A DNA stretch of 64,000 bases from NCBI GenBank assembly GCA_963738835.1, contig CAVTYH010000009.1, forward strand, positions 1-64,000, read 5' to 3'. The stretch comes from CAVTYH01 sp963738835 (lineage in GTDB: Bacteria > Planctomycetota > Planctomycetia > Pirellulales > JADZDJ01). Made by a program: the position numbers and the translations under genes. The notes beneath the pieces are model-generated. The model had not been told where the DNA came from and searched no databases. It worked only from the letters and a program-made list of their open reading frames with translations. This document shows, piece after piece, positions 47,182 through 57,450 of this stretch (its first letter is position 1; every line of letters begins with the position of its first letter).

Positions 47182-50100
47182 TTATTTTTGTCCGGGCGCC
47201 GCCCCCGCGACATTTGGTTGTGCGTTCGATCCAGCTTGTGGCTGTTGTTGGGTGCTGGCACCGCCTGTCGACATCATGCCGCTGAGCGCACGAAATATTG
47301 AACCCGCCTTGGTGCGTTCCAGTGCCGAAATTGGTTTTTCAAACACGCCGTCCTGAAATGGTGGCTCCGGCGGGACTGGAGTGTCGGTAAATTTCAACGC
47401 GATCGCATCGGGAGACATCTGCAATGTCACGGTATGATCTTCCAGGTTGCCCAAAGCATCGATCACGGTGACGACCTGCGGCAGCTTATCGTCCTCATAC
47501 AATACGCGGCCGTTGCGCTTGTCGAGGCACAAAATAGAGCCCTGAATTTGCTGCGGACGATTGTTCGCCACGGTTTGCACATTGCGAGTAAACACCAGCA
47601 ATGGCAGTTCGGTTGGCAGATCGATTGCCAGGCACTGCTGCACCAACTTTGCCGGGGCTGGCCACATCGGCTTTCCCGTGGTTCGGTCGAAAGCGTAGAC
47701 GCTTCCGGTAATTTCCGGTCGCACTTCAATGCCCATCGGATTGTAGCCGTTGTAACCCTGCATGGTCGCGGGAATTCGATTGGGATTGGAACCAACGTTG
47801 TTACGCGCCGTGAGCAAAATGTCCTGCTTCGATGAGCGCAAGACATAAATTGATTTCAAATTCTGCTCTTTTTCCAGTTGTTCGTTGATCAACTTCTTGC
47901 CGTCAGCCAGAGAGAGCATGACGAACTTGCCGTCGGACTGCATGAGAGCAGCTGAATCGCCGCCGACGATGGTTCCCTGCACTCCCGCCGAAAAGCTCTC
48001 GGTCCAAACTTCGCGCTGTGTCAATGGATCGATCAGCTTCAGCACCTGGCTGCCATCGGCGACCCCCTTCCACGTCAATAAATAGCGACCGTATGTGGTC
48101 CAGCGCTGTTCAGCTGGCGGCACGGCGCACTCCGACAATAGTTCGCCATCCGCAGCGCGGACCGCCCAGGCTTTGCCTTCAGTGGGCGAGGCCAGGATTA
48201 GAACTTCGTCGTCGCCAAAGATATCGCAGCCTGGCTCGACACCATGGCGAACCCAGCGCACGTTGCCAGTCAGCGGATCGACGGCGAAGACATCGCGCCC
48301 CCGCTGGTAAAAGACCGCGGTCTCTGTGCAGGGCCCGACATTGCCGATGGGCTGGGTTGCCGCCCGCATTTGAATGCGGCGACCTCCCCAGGGCTGCATG
48401 GCCACCATCGGCACCTGATACATCCCGATGGGCGCCGTATCAACCAGATCTTTTCGCCACAGAATACGGTTCACGCTACGCGCCTGGCGATTTCAACATG
48501 TCGACTGCAATGGCTTGCGATCCCGTACAAACCACCAGCACGTGTCCGCAAACGGTCGCATAGGCGGCGGCCATCCAATTCGGCCCTTGCTGAAAAACGC
48601 CGTTTTGATTTCCGTCGTTGAGTCCAAAGCGAAATCGCTCTTTGCCCAATCCGTCGTATCCGACAATTTGCGACGACTCTGGGCTGAAGCCGATGGTGAT
48701 GTCCTGAACGAAAGGCTGGCGGCTGCCGCGAATTTCCAGAGGATACAGGCGATTCACGCCAGGCAGATGTGGCGCTTTCGAGGCCACGCGTTCGATTTTC
48801 ACTTCTCCTTCTGGCCAGGGCCCGCTGTTCGATTTGGCTTGCCGCAACGGCGATTCGGCCGGAAGCGAGGCCAGAATTTGCTGCACGCTCTTGCCGTTCA
48901 AGACTGGCTTTTCGCCCTGCGACGCTGCCAGGTTTCGGTATTCCCGCAATGCCTGATCCACCTGCCCGGCATCGTTTAACAGTGCGGCGAGCTTCGCACT
49001 GGCGGCGGCGCGGCGGGTGTCATCGGTCGATTTTTGGATTTGCTGCAATAGTTGCTCGCGCTCCAGCAGTGTATCCGAGCCGGTTAACTTTTCCGCCAAG
49101 AGTTCGCGAGCACGGTTGGCCGCGGGATGATCACCGAAGCAATCGATGAATTGCCGCAACTGGTAGATGTTGCCACTGTCGGATGCCTGTTTCAGCTGTT
49201 CGTTCACAGCGGCATCGACCTGGGGCAGATCGGCCTGGTGCGCGGCGGCCAGCAGCGATTGAAACTGCGCACGAATCCATGCCGATCGGGTCACGGCGAA
49301 ACTCGAATCAATCTCTTCCGGCTCGTCAGGCTGTGGTCCTAGCGCCGCAAGCTTCAGGTAAGCATCCAGGGCCGCAATCGTGTTGCCGTTCTTTTGCAAG
49401 CCGCTGGCCAGCACACGGAGAAACACTGCACGTTCGTGATCCAGTTGGACGAGTTGCTCAAGATCATCAACGTCGCTTTTATGCTTTTGAAAATCTTTGC
49501 TGAGGCCGGCGATCAGCACTTCAATCAGCAGATCGCGGTTGAAGGGGCTATCGTCGGACTGAAAGGCACGACGAACGTCGGCGATGGCCTCGTCCACTCT
49601 TCCGTCTTCCAACGCAATTTCTCCGCGATGGGCTAGCGCCCATGAATCGTTTGGGTTCTTCGCCAGTGCCGCGGCCACGCGCTCTTGGAGCGGCTCAAGT
49701 TGAAAGAACGTTTCGACATAGTCGACACCCTGCGAAATCACTTCTCCCTGGTAGCAAATGAGATTGCCGGGAATCGTGCCTCTGCGTGATTTGGCCTCGG
49801 CCGTGATTTTGGCAGCGTTCAAATCGATACGAGCGACCTCGGCGGTCGTGAGCGGTAGGAAGTAATTGTCGCCAGCCATAAAACCGCGGCCGCTGGGCAT
49901 TGCCGTGGGGGGCAGTTCCAGGTTTTGCGGTTTCCAGGCGGGCTTGCCATCGGCCAGCTTGACCGCCGTCAGTTGCCGCTTGCCGACCAGCACAATATTC
50001 CCCTGATGAACGCCAGCTACGAAGAGGTTCTCGCCACGCTCGAGCGGCTTATCCCATTTCACTTTTCCATCTTGCAAATCTAAACAATGCAACTGACTGG

Positions 50101-52087
50101 AGTCGGTGGGAGTAATGACCACGCTGCCGTCGGCAATGGTGACCGTTGAATCGAGCCAACGATCGGCCGGATTGGAATTGGGAATCTGAACATTATTCCA
50201 ATTCTGCCGCATCATGGCGGGATTGAATTGCGGACGCGCATATCGGTAACCCCACAGTAGCGAGCGATTGGGTACATCTACAGCCACCACCGCGCCGGCC
50301 GCCGTGGGGCAAACCAAAACGCCGTCAGCATAGCTGGGTGTGCAACCCGCCAGACGTCGATACGGATCGTTCTGTATGTTTTGATTCGGCTCGACCACCG
50401 CGATCTGCTGCGACCAATCTAAATGACCCGTTTTTGAATCGAGCACACACAGTTTGATTTCCTGCTTGATTTCGGCCAACACGTATAACTTGTCTTCGAG
50501 CGGCAGCGGCGGTCCCAGGAAAAATGCGTTGGCCAATTGCACTTCGTCCTCGCCAGACTGTCCGCCAACAACCCATTTCAACTTGCCCTGGGTGCGCAGT
50601 TCGACGGCCGCCAACTTATTTGGTTTGAACGGAATCGAAATGCCGTCGAACACGAGACCGCCACGGATGGGCCGACCATTCACGATTAACCGTCCACCGC
50701 CATTGACGATAATTTGGCCGTTCATGTCGGGATCGGGCGGGCTGTCCAAATCGTCGATTAGGTAAACTCGCTCGCCGTCGCTGGAAAGCGTGCCGTAGGT
50801 GGCGTCTTCCCAAAATCGTTCGCGCAGCGCCGGGCTGTTTTTCGGATCGAACCGTGCGGCCGTGTTGGCGCTGGAAGCGGCAATTCTTTGTTCCAGCGAC
50901 GATTCGCTCAGCGACGGCCACCAGCTGCGTTTGCCGGTAGCGAAATCGACGGCCACCAGATTTCGTGAAGTGCGCATCAGCACCACATCGCCAACGGCCA
51001 AGGGCTGCATCACAGGCAGTGCGGGCAATTGCTGATCGATATACTCTTTGCGCTTATCGACCAGCGCCTTCTCGAGTTCCGGATGATTCGTGGTCGAGAC
51101 GCGCCACCGCGGATTCATCAGCGGCATTCCGCCGGCGCTGTTGGCATTGCGGGCCGGATTCCCATGCACCAAAGTCCAGTCACGAATTTCCTCCGACGAG
51201 GAAGTTTGCAGATTGAGTTGCGCATTCTGTAGCCATGCAATCGCTGGCTCTCTTTCGTTGAACAGCCTTTTCGGCTTGCCGGCAATTTGCACCGTGGCCT
51301 GCGGATCTTTTTTGCGAAGCCTTTCGAGGGCCTCCTTGGCGAGGTCTTGCTTGCCGCCCTTCAGGTAACTAGTCGCCAGGAGCACGGAAAGAGATGGCTC
51401 CAACGCAGCGGCTGCGGCCGGCGCGTCGCTCAATCGTTTGAAGCACTCGGCCGCCGCCAGCGGACGATTGTGATCCAATAGCCTACGGCCCAACAACAAC
51501 GTGGCTTGGTAGCCTGCTTGCGTGTGAAAGAACCGGCGAGCCACTTCTTCCAGTTTTGCAGTGTCGCCGCATGTTGCCGCGGTGGCTAGTAATTGCCGAG
51601 CCTTCGCGCCAAATTGCAGTTCGTACGCCTGCCGTCCCTCGGGAGGCATTTCACCAATCAGTCGCTGCGCTTGGGCCTTCAGACTGATATAACTCTGCTT
51701 ATCGGCAGGCGTTTGAAAAAAGAAATCTTCGTTGCGCTGAAGAATCTCGTCGAGCAGCGTGAGCGAGTCGCTGTAACGTCCGTCATCGAGCAGTTGTTTG
51801 GCTCGTTCCCACTGTCGAGTCGAATCGCGATCGACTGGGAGAAACACACCATCCAGCGCGTCGATTTCCATATCACTCTGCCCCGGCGGAGGCCTGCGGA
51901 AACCGAATTGGACAAACCCGCCCCCCGGTGCAATCTGCACTTGAACCGGTAGTTGAGCCGCTGCCCGCTGAGCCGCTGCCCCGTAAAGAATGACCCCAGT
52001 CAGACCCACAAAAGCCGTCACTACCCTGGCCAATCCCGGCCAATTTCGGGCACGGCGAACGTTTCGATCCATCATGGCCTTCCTCAT
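47182..52087 (-). CDS. Giant TPR plus PQQ-like beta-propeller protein (frameshifted)
   Basis: About 1630 residues. Signal-like N-terminus (WPGLARVVTAFVGLTGVILY), then helical TPR-like repeats (QWERAKQLLDDGRYSDSLTL, LLGRRLLDHNRPLAAAECFK), a first PQQ-type propeller (VVLMRTSRNLVAVDFATGKR, YVLAEIKQEIKLCVLDSKTG, QLHCLDLQDGKVKWDKPLER), more TPRs (NDSWALAHRGEIALEDGRVD) and a second propeller (VFYQRGRDVFAVDPLTGNVR). One extra base near 48477 splits MLKSPGA from SVNRILWRKDLVDTAP. The PQQ-repeat fold does not prove PQQ binding. First gene of the minus-strand cluster; its promoter should lie in 52088-52200. Confidence 0.87.
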
Positions 52088-52736
52088 CAGGCGGCGACCG
52101 GCCTAATTGCCGAACGTCACCCAAGTTAGTGTTCCCAGCGACGAGAAAGTTCAACGCCGGCAATCAGCCAAAGATCGACTTGCTGGCCCGGCGGTTGGCA
52201 GGTTCCCTGGCCTTCCCTGCCCGAAGGCATTCCGCGTGCCGACATTTGATCTAAGTTTTTGCCACCTTTTATCTTAAACCGCATTCGCCGATTCGGCAAC
52301 CAAATCTGGCTCGGTGGCGGAGGGGCTAGTTGACGGCGCAAAAAAACCCGAGAAATCTGGCTTTCTGCCGCTACATTGCCGCCCACAGGTGCTACGTTCC
52401 ATAAGTGGGCTGAGCTAACGCACAAGGCCTGGGAGTGAGATTATTCGACCCGTGGCTTTGCCGCAACCATTCGGCGGTGTCGGTTTTGCCGGACTGACCG
52501 GCTACGACGACCTCGCCCGAAATTGCGCAACATGCCAGAACGCGCCGCTCGACGAACAGCGGCCAGCGTGAAACATGGGCCGTCCCGCCCGGAACCCTGT
52601 TTTTTCCGCAAATTCTGCGGATTTTACGGGTTCTTAGGATTGAAATTTTGGCCAACTGCGATTAAATCAGCACATTCCTACGTCAAACCGATACGTGTCT
52701 CTCAACTCAACGTACCCGCAAGGAGGGTTCTCGATT
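52088..52736. other. Divergent intergenic region
   Basis: About 650 bases between the propeller gene (leftward) and the HU-like gene (rightward). It should hold promoters of both. ORFs in it have no family character. No tRNA or strong repeat was seen. Confidence 0.5.
52724..52731 (+). promoter_or_regulatory. Ribosome-binding site of the HU-like gene
   Basis: AAGGAGGG lies 6 bases before ATG 52737 and decides that start over the longer open frame from 52695. Confidence 0.8.
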
Positions 52737-53072
52737 ATGGGGAAAGTCGCCACGAATTCCGCGAAAAAGTCGCCGTCGAAGAGTGAAGTTCTGGCTTCCA
52801 TCTCGGAAGCTACGAGTGTTGCCAAGAAGGATGTGGCCGCAGTCCTTGAGGCTCTGGGCAACGAAATCAAGAAGGCTCTGGGTGCCAAAGGCCCCGGCAC
52901 CTTTGCGATTCCCGGCTTGGTGAAAATCGAAAAGAAGAAAGTGCCGGCCCGTCCGGCCAAGAAGGGTGTGCCCAACCCGTTCAAGCCAGGCGAGCTGATG
53001 GATGTTGCCGCCAAGCCGGCTAGCACGAAGATTAAAGTTCGCGCTTTGAAACAGTTGAAGGCGATGGCCTAA
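52737..53072 (+). CDS. HU-family DNA-binding protein
   Basis: Histone-like DNA-bending protein of 111 residues. HU core: SKSEVLASISEATSVAKKDV, AAVLEALGNEIKKALGAKGP, GTFAIPGLVKIEKKKVPARP, then PFKPGELMDVAAKPASTKIK, VRALKQLKAMA. A short basic N-terminal extension (ATNSAKKSPSK) precedes the fold. The arm carries Pro-rich KKVPARPAKKGVPNP. Strong ribosome-binding site and a strong terminator suggest a highly expressed single-gene unit. Confidence 0.93.
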   Translation: MGKVATNSAKKSPSKSEVLASISEATSVAKKDVAAVLEALGNEIKKALGAKGPGTFAIPGLVKIEKKKVPARPAKKGVPNPFKPGELMDVAAKPASTKIKVRALKQLKAMA

Positions 53073-53098
53073 TCGCCGATCGACGGCCAAATTCTTTC

Positions 53099-53166
53099 AC
53101 GGCCGCTCGAGTGTGTCATTCACGCCTTGCTGCGCGGATACACGCTTGAGCGGCCGTTGGTTTTTT
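53099..53166 (+). terminator. Rho-independent terminator after HU-like gene
   Basis: Arms ACGGCCGCTCGAGTGTGT and ACACGCTTGAGCGGCCGT pair over 18 bases (one G-T/mismatch region), followed by TGGTTTTTTC. Begins 27 bases after the stop. It may also serve the convergent acyltransferase gene. Confidence 0.9.
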
Positions 53167-53183
53167 CATCCTCACCTTCGCGC

Positions 53184-54362
53184 TCATTTCTGAATGAGTT
53201 CAATCTCGGGCGCACTTTCATTCGGCGTGTGCTTTAAAAGTTCGCTCAATTGAAAATTGTGATACGGCTGATCGGCGGCCGATTGCCCGTCGCTGCTGGC
53301 ATTGGCGATCCATATTTTGGTGCTCGCGGGCTCGAACAGTACGCTGTGCAAAGTGGAGTGCGTGGCAATTGGCCGCTCCAACAATTGCCGCACGCTGCTG
53401 GCATCGAACTTGCCGTGGCCATCGGCAGCACGCCGCGCCAATTCGTCATAGCGACTGCCGGCGGAAAGCAACACGCAATCGGCCACCGGCTTGGGGAGCA
53501 GCGGATGCGCCTTGCCCGGTTCGATGGTTTCGAATTTATCCCAGCCCGCGGCCACGCCCACCGCGCGGTTCGTCTTGCCGTCGGCAATGACGTAGTAGTA
53601 TTCGCAAGTTCGCTTGGCTTCGCGAAACACGGCCAGCGCCTGATCTAAATCGCCGGCCTGTTGCAACACTTCGCGCACCAAGACGGCCATCGGTGTGCCG
53701 TTCCAGTGCCCAATGCCGCCGCCGCCCATTTCGCCGATCGAAACGTGCTGGGCGTTCATCCCCGTGACCGAGCCAATGAAACCGGCAAATGTCACGTTGG
53801 CAAACGGAATGCCGCCGTCCGGCTCGCCGATAATCAGCACCGCGTGGTCTTGCAAATGCCAATCGCAGGAGTAATCCAAAATGCGGCCGTGATACAGCGT
53901 GCCATCGGTCGTGGCCGAGTTCATCACGGCAAACCCGCTGCAATGAAACAGCTCGGGCAAAAAGTTGGCCGCCGCCACGTCGCCCAGTTTCAAATCGGCT
54001 CCTGCCGCCACACCGGCCAATTCCTGCCGATACCAATCGGGCACATGCGGCGCTTGCACCACGGCGAGCGTGTCGATAATCCACCGCGGCTTTACTTCGA
54101 TGCCGCCTATTTCGACTGCCGAGACGCGCTTGCTATCCAAAACATTGTGCAAGTTCTCGCGCACCGATTCCTTCAGGAGCGCGCCATGCTGATAGCCCAT
54201 CTCGTACGGTGTGCCTTTCAGATGCAGCACCGGGTAACCATCGACCCGCTCCAACCAACCTTGTCCGCAGCGCGCCACCGTTTCGGCTAGCGCCGTGGCT
54301 GAGAGCACGAGAACAAGCAGCAGTGCGGTCAGTAGATTTGAAACGATGAATCGGCGTCGCAT
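53184..54362 (-). CDS. Exported C45-type (acyl-CoA:6-aminopenicillanate acyltransferase-like) hydrolase
   Basis: 392 residues. Signal peptide MRRRFIVSNLLTALLLVLVL. The N-terminal part has YPVLHLKGTPYEMGYQHGAL, typical of the C45/acyltransferase family, and the likely N-terminal nucleophile cysteine lies in FHCSGFAVMNSATTDGTLYH, GRILDYS. Later motifs: NVTFAGFIGSVTGMNAQHVS, IGEMGGGGIGHWNGTPMAVL, VREVL. Probably an amide hydrolase of unknown substrate. GGAGGAATT precedes ATG 54362, so the longer open frame to 54722 is not used. The self-cleavage site is inferred. Confidence 0.85.
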   Translation of the reverse strand: MRRRFIVSNLLTALLLVLVLSATALAETVARCGQGWLERVDGYPVLHLKGTPYEMGYQHGALLKESVRENLHNVLDSKRVSAVEIGGIEVKPRWIIDTLAVVQAPHVPDWYRQELAGVAAGADLKLGDVAAANFLPELFHCSGFAVMNSATTDGTLYHGRILDYSCDWHLQDHAVLIIGEPDGGIPFANVTFAGFIGSVTGMNAQHVSIGEMGGGGIGHWNGTPMAVLVREVLQQAGDLDQALAVFREAKRTCEYYYVIADGKTNRAVGVAAGWDKFETIEPGKAHPLLPKPVADCVLLSAGSRYDELARRAADGHGKFDASSVRQLLERPIATHSTLHSVLFEPASTKIWIANASSDGQSAADQPYHNFQLSELLKHTPNESAPEIELIQK

Positions 54363-54407
54363 ATTTAATTCCTCCGTGAAGTTGCCAATGTGGATCGCGA
54401 TCTTACC

Positions 54408-54436
54408 CAAGCCCAGGGGTTGCAACCCCTGGGTTT
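54408..54436. repeat. AAGCCCAGGGGTTG palindrome, copy 1
   Basis: AAGCCCAGGGGTTGC followed by AACCCCTGGGTTTG. Near-perfect palindrome just upstream of the acyltransferase gene. Same element at 54806. Confidence 0.85.
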
Positions 54437-54499
54437 GCGCCGCGGGCGATAACTTTATAAACAAGGAACCACGGCCGCAAGATCGCGCAAGACATGGTG

Positions 54500-54721
54500 A
54501 ATTTTGTCGCGGCCGTTGCGCACCCTTGCGCCCTGTCATGTTTTGGATTTGGCAAGATTTCTCGAACGAAATGCGCGCCTGCAGTTTTGTCGCAACCGAA
54601 GGGGTCCCACTTTTTTTTGCGCAAAATCCCCCAATTCTGTCGCAACGCGTCTCAATTTGGCCCGAGATTTCCCGAGCGCCGCCCACGCCGGCAGCGACAA
54701 AACTCGCCGAATTGTGTCGCA
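54500..54721. repeat. Array of TTTTGTCGCAAC motifs
   Basis: Direct copies at about 54500 (AATTTTGTCGCGGCC), 54585 (TTTTGTCGCAAC), 54633 (AATTCTGTCGCAAC) and 54711 (ATTGTGTCGCAAAG) and one inverted copy at 54693 (GCGACAAAAC), spaced 50-85 bases. The whole array sits between the two AAGCCCAGGGG palindromes. No gene here has family character. Confidence 0.65.
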
Positions 54722-54805
54722 AAGTGAATTCATAGCGATTCGCTTTCTCATCGAGTGCGCCAGGTTCAAGCGTTGCCGCTATTCAAGTTGCGTCGAGACG
54801 TACTC

Positions 54806-54835
54806 CAAGCCCAGGGGTTGCAACCCCTGGGCTTG
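54806..54835. repeat. CAAGCCCAGGGGTTG palindrome, copy 2
   Basis: Perfect 30-base palindrome with centre GGGGTTGCAACCCC. Together with copy 1 it brackets the TTTTGTCGCAAC array. Confidence 0.88.
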
Positions 54836-55004
54836 CCGGGACACTCATGCCAGGCATTGCATGACAAGTGTACATCCTAACACATACGTGGCCTGATTTG
54901 CAGGCCCTTCATTTGCACCCGCGATTCAACTTGCAGTCGCCCCGGTCGCGGGGTACTCTTGGTCGTTATTCAAGCTGCCCGTCTTCTGCGATTAAAGCCA
55001 ATTC

Positions 55005-55277
55005 ATGCCCATTTCCTGGAACGAAATCCGCCACAACGCCGTCGCTTTTGCCCGCGATTGGGCCGACGCCGCGCGGGAAGATAGCGAAGCTCAAACGTTC
55101 TGGAACGAATTCTTCGCTGTCTTCGGCATCAAACGCCGCACCGTGGCCAGCTTTGAAGAACCCGTCCGGAACATCGCCGGCCGCTGGAGCTTCATCGACC
55201 TCATCTGGCCCAGAATTCTGATTGTCGAGCACAAAGACCGCGGTAAGTTCCCATCGAGATGGACTCGAATCGCCTAG
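55005..55277 (+). pseudogene. Truncated N-terminus of an MmeI-type restriction-methylation enzyme
   Basis: 90 codons starting MPISWNEIRHNAVAFARDWA. They match the start of MmeI/type IIL class DNA methyltransferase-nucleases: SEAQTFWNEFFAVFGIKRRT, VASFEEPVRNIAGRWSFIDL and IWPRILIVEHKDRGK, with the D..ExK nuclease site as D (FIDLIW) and EHK. Full enzymes have 900 or more residues with a methyltransferase domain, absent here. Similarity ends right after EHKDRGK at about 55245, then a few unrelated codons and a stop. Directly followed by the ImmA/IrrE-DUF4411 pair. A remnant, probably inactive. Confidence 0.75.
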
Positions 55278-55336
55278 TTTTGCCGCCGATACTAAGATAG
55301 AGACAGTACACTGCCTTTTGACTGCAAACGGTTTCC

Positions 55337-56509
55337 ATGGCTACCACAGTTTCTGTCAATCCAGAACTCATTCGCTGGGCGATCGATCGCTCCCGTTTGT
55401 CGGCAGAGGAATTGGGGAAATTCCCAATCGAGAAATGGAAAAGCGGTGAAAAGCAACCAACGCTAATCCAGTTGGAAGCTTTCGCAAAGCGAACAATGAC
55501 ACCGTTTGGGTATTTGTTCCTTTCCGAGCCGCCGGAAGAAGAATTGGCGATTCCGGACTTCCGAACTCTGGGCGACACTCCCATTGATCGTCCTAGCCCG
55601 AACTTAATCGATACACTCCAAAGTATGCGACGGCGGCAAGCTTGGATGCGGGATTACCTAATCGAACAGGGGCAAGAAAAGCTGCCTTTTATAGGTGCAG
55701 TTAAACGCCTTGATGGAGTCGACGAGCTAGCGGAACGAATTCGTCAAACGTTGGGGTTACCACGGAATTGGGCATCGAAATACTCAACTTGGGAACATGC
55801 ACTGCGCATGTTGCGCACAGCAGCGGAAGAAATCGGTGTGATGGTAGCCACGAGCAGCATCGTGGGATTGAACACTTCTCGTCCGCTCGAACCAGAGGAA
55901 TTTCGCGGGTTTGTGCTTTCCGACAGCTATGCGCCGCTAATCTTTGTAAATGGCGCGGACTCCAAGTCAGCTCAGATGTTCACAATGGCGCATGAACTCG
56001 CGCATTTGTGGCTAGGTCGCGATGGGCTTTTCAATCTCATCAATATGCAACCGTTCGATGATGCAACGGAAAGATTCTGTAACCAAGTTGCCGCGGAGCT
56101 TCTGGTTTCTCGCCAACTCCTTGCGGAACGATGGGAGGAGGCTAGGGCTACAGACAAACCTTTTGATGCTATTGCGCGCTGGTTTAAGGTTAGCCCACTG
56201 GTGGCGGCGCGTCGTGCTTTGGATCTGCGATTGATCAACAAGGCAGCATTCTTCGTCTTTTACAATCAATACAAAGAAGAATGGCAACAACAGAAAGCTC
56301 GTACCAAGGCGTCCAAAAAAGGCGGTCCGAACTTCTACGACGTCCAGGACGTACGCTTAGGCCGACGATTTGCCTATGCAGTCATTCGCGCTGCTCGGGA
56401 GGGACGGTTGCTATACCGTGACGCTTACCAATTAACGGACTTGAACGGCAACACTTTTGACCGCTATGCCGTTACCCTCGCCAAAAGGATGAGGGATGAG
56501 CGCCAATAA
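55337..56509 (+). CDS. ImmA/IrrE metallopeptidase with N-terminal HTH (COG2856)
   Basis: 390 residues. N-terminal helix-turn-helix-like part (IRWAIDRSRLSAEELGKFPI, LIQLEAFAKRTMTPFGYLFL), followed by a zinc peptidase domain with FTMAHELAHLWLG, where HExxH is complete, and CNQVAAELLVS carrying the second motif. Makarova et al. predicted such COG2856 proteins as antitoxin-like partners in toxin-antitoxin pairs with PIN-like genes. Overlaps the DUF4411 start by 14 bases, so the pair is translationally linked. Base composition looks more A/T-rich than neighbours, suggesting transfer. Confidence 0.9.
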   Translation: MATTVSVNPELIRWAIDRSRLSAEELGKFPIEKWKSGEKQPTLIQLEAFAKRTMTPFGYLFLSEPPEEELAIPDFRTLGDTPIDRPSPNLIDTLQSMRRRQAWMRDYLIEQGQEKLPFIGAVKRLDGVDELAERIRQTLGLPRNWASKYSTWEHALRMLRTAAEEIGVMVATSSIVGLNTSRPLEPEEFRGFVLSDSYAPLIFVNGADSKSAQMFTMAHELAHLWLGRDGLFNLINMQPFDDATERFCNQVAAELLVSRQLLAERWEEARATDKPFDAIARWFKVSPLVAARRALDLRLINKAAFFVFYNQYKEEWQQQKARTKASKKGGPNFYDVQDVRLGRRFAYAVIRAAREGRLLYRDAYQLTDLNGNTFDRYAVTLAKRMRDERQ

Positions 56510-57014
56510 ACGTTATTTGCTTGATTCAAACGTCTTCATGCAAGCCCATCGACAGTATTATGGGTTCGATATTTGCCCTGGTTTTTGGCGTTCGCTCGTT
56601 TTGCAGCATAGCAACAAGCGAATTTTTAGCGTTGATCACGTGAAATCGGAGATTGCTAGAGGCAAGGATGCTCTCAAGAATTGGGCAACAACAAAAGCAC
56701 CCGATGCGTTTTTCAAGAAGACCGATGATAAAGCAGTCATCAATTGTTTTGCACAATTGATCGACTGGGTGGAAAAAGAGCCACAGTATGCACCCGAGGC
56801 TAAAGCCGAATTCGCCTCTGTCGCTGATGGTTGGGTGATCGCGCATGCAAAAACTAACAATCTGGTTGTTGTTACCCAAGAAGAATACGCACCTGATGCC
56901 AAAAAGAAAGTGCCGATGCCGAATGTGTGCATCAACTTTAGTGTGGAATTTGTCAACACGTTTTCGATGCTCCGTGATCTTGGAGTGCGATTTGGCCTGA
57001 AAAAGCGAAATTGA
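56496..57014 (+). CDS. DUF4411 PIN-like protein (probable toxin)
   Basis: 172 residues. PIN-like acidic motifs: YLLDSNVFMQAHRQYYGFDI at the N-terminus (first Asp), VKSEIARGKDALKNWA, and SVADGWVIAHAKTNNLVVVT (later Asp). This matches DUF4411. With the upstream ImmA/IrrE gene it forms a known predicted toxin-antitoxin configuration, in which the PIN-like protein would be the RNase toxin. Function is inferred from family, not tested. Confidence 0.88.
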   Translation: MSANKRYLLDSNVFMQAHRQYYGFDICPGFWRSLVLQHSNKRIFSVDHVKSEIARGKDALKNWATTKAPDAFFKKTDDKAVINCFAQLIDWVEKEPQYAPEAKAEFASVADGWVIAHAKTNNLVVVTQEEYAPDAKKKVPMPNVCINFSVEFVNTFSMLRDLGVRFGLKKRN

Positions 57015-57038
57015 CGAAACCAATCCATGTTGCGCGCA

Positions 57039-57090
57039 CAAGCCCGGGGACCAGCGCGGCGATGGTGCCCGCCACCGCCGGGTGTGAGTG
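57039..57090 (-). repeat. Dispersed repeat with GGGCACCATCGCCGCG core
   Basis: On the minus strand GGTGGCGGGCACCATCGCCG then CGCTGGTCCCCGGGCTTG. Homologous to 15290-15345 in the opposite orientation. Confidence 0.7.
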
Positions 57091-57141
57091 GAATAAACGT
57101 TGTCAGCGACATTGTTCCGGCTGATTGGCGCAGCCGCATCA

Positions 57142-57447
57142 CACTTTTCTTTCGTCGACGCCGGAACGCAGGTGAATGGTCTTGGTGTCGAGATTGTGAG
57201 CGGTCGTCAGATAGCGGATGGTGCCGCTTTTGGCCCGCATCAGAATGGAATGCGTGATGGCCGTCCTGCCGCGCACTTCCACTCCCTGGAGAAACGGGCT
57301 ATCGCAAATGCCAGTGGCGGTGAACAGAATTTCTTTTCCCCGCGCTAAATCTAACGAACGAAACGTGGCATTCAGGCGATCGCCTCAGCCGGCCTCGAGC
57401 AGCGATTTTCGCTCGGCTTCGTCGCGCGGCCAGATTTTGGCTTGGGA
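57142..57447 (-). pseudogene. Degenerate duplicate of the 3' end of glpX
   Basis: About 306 bases that align without large gaps to 60897-61205, the last hundred codons of the intact glpX (same orientation). By eye the identity is roughly 85 percent. The fragment lacks the first two thirds of glpX, and the start of the copy on the glpX 5' side ends abruptly before an A-run and a hairpin. It lies just after the DUF4411 gene. The substitutions mostly look like old drift. Confidence 0.85.
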
Positions 57448-57450
57448 AAA

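Noticed and set aside
54500..54721. Possible CRISPR array
   Set aside because: Motifs are only about 12 bases, imperfect and unevenly spaced; one is inverted; no cas genes nearby.
53184..54722. Longer acyltransferase ORF starting at 54722
   Set aside because: The N-terminal 120 codons read through the repeat array; a Shine-Dalgarno and a signal peptide support the start at 54362.
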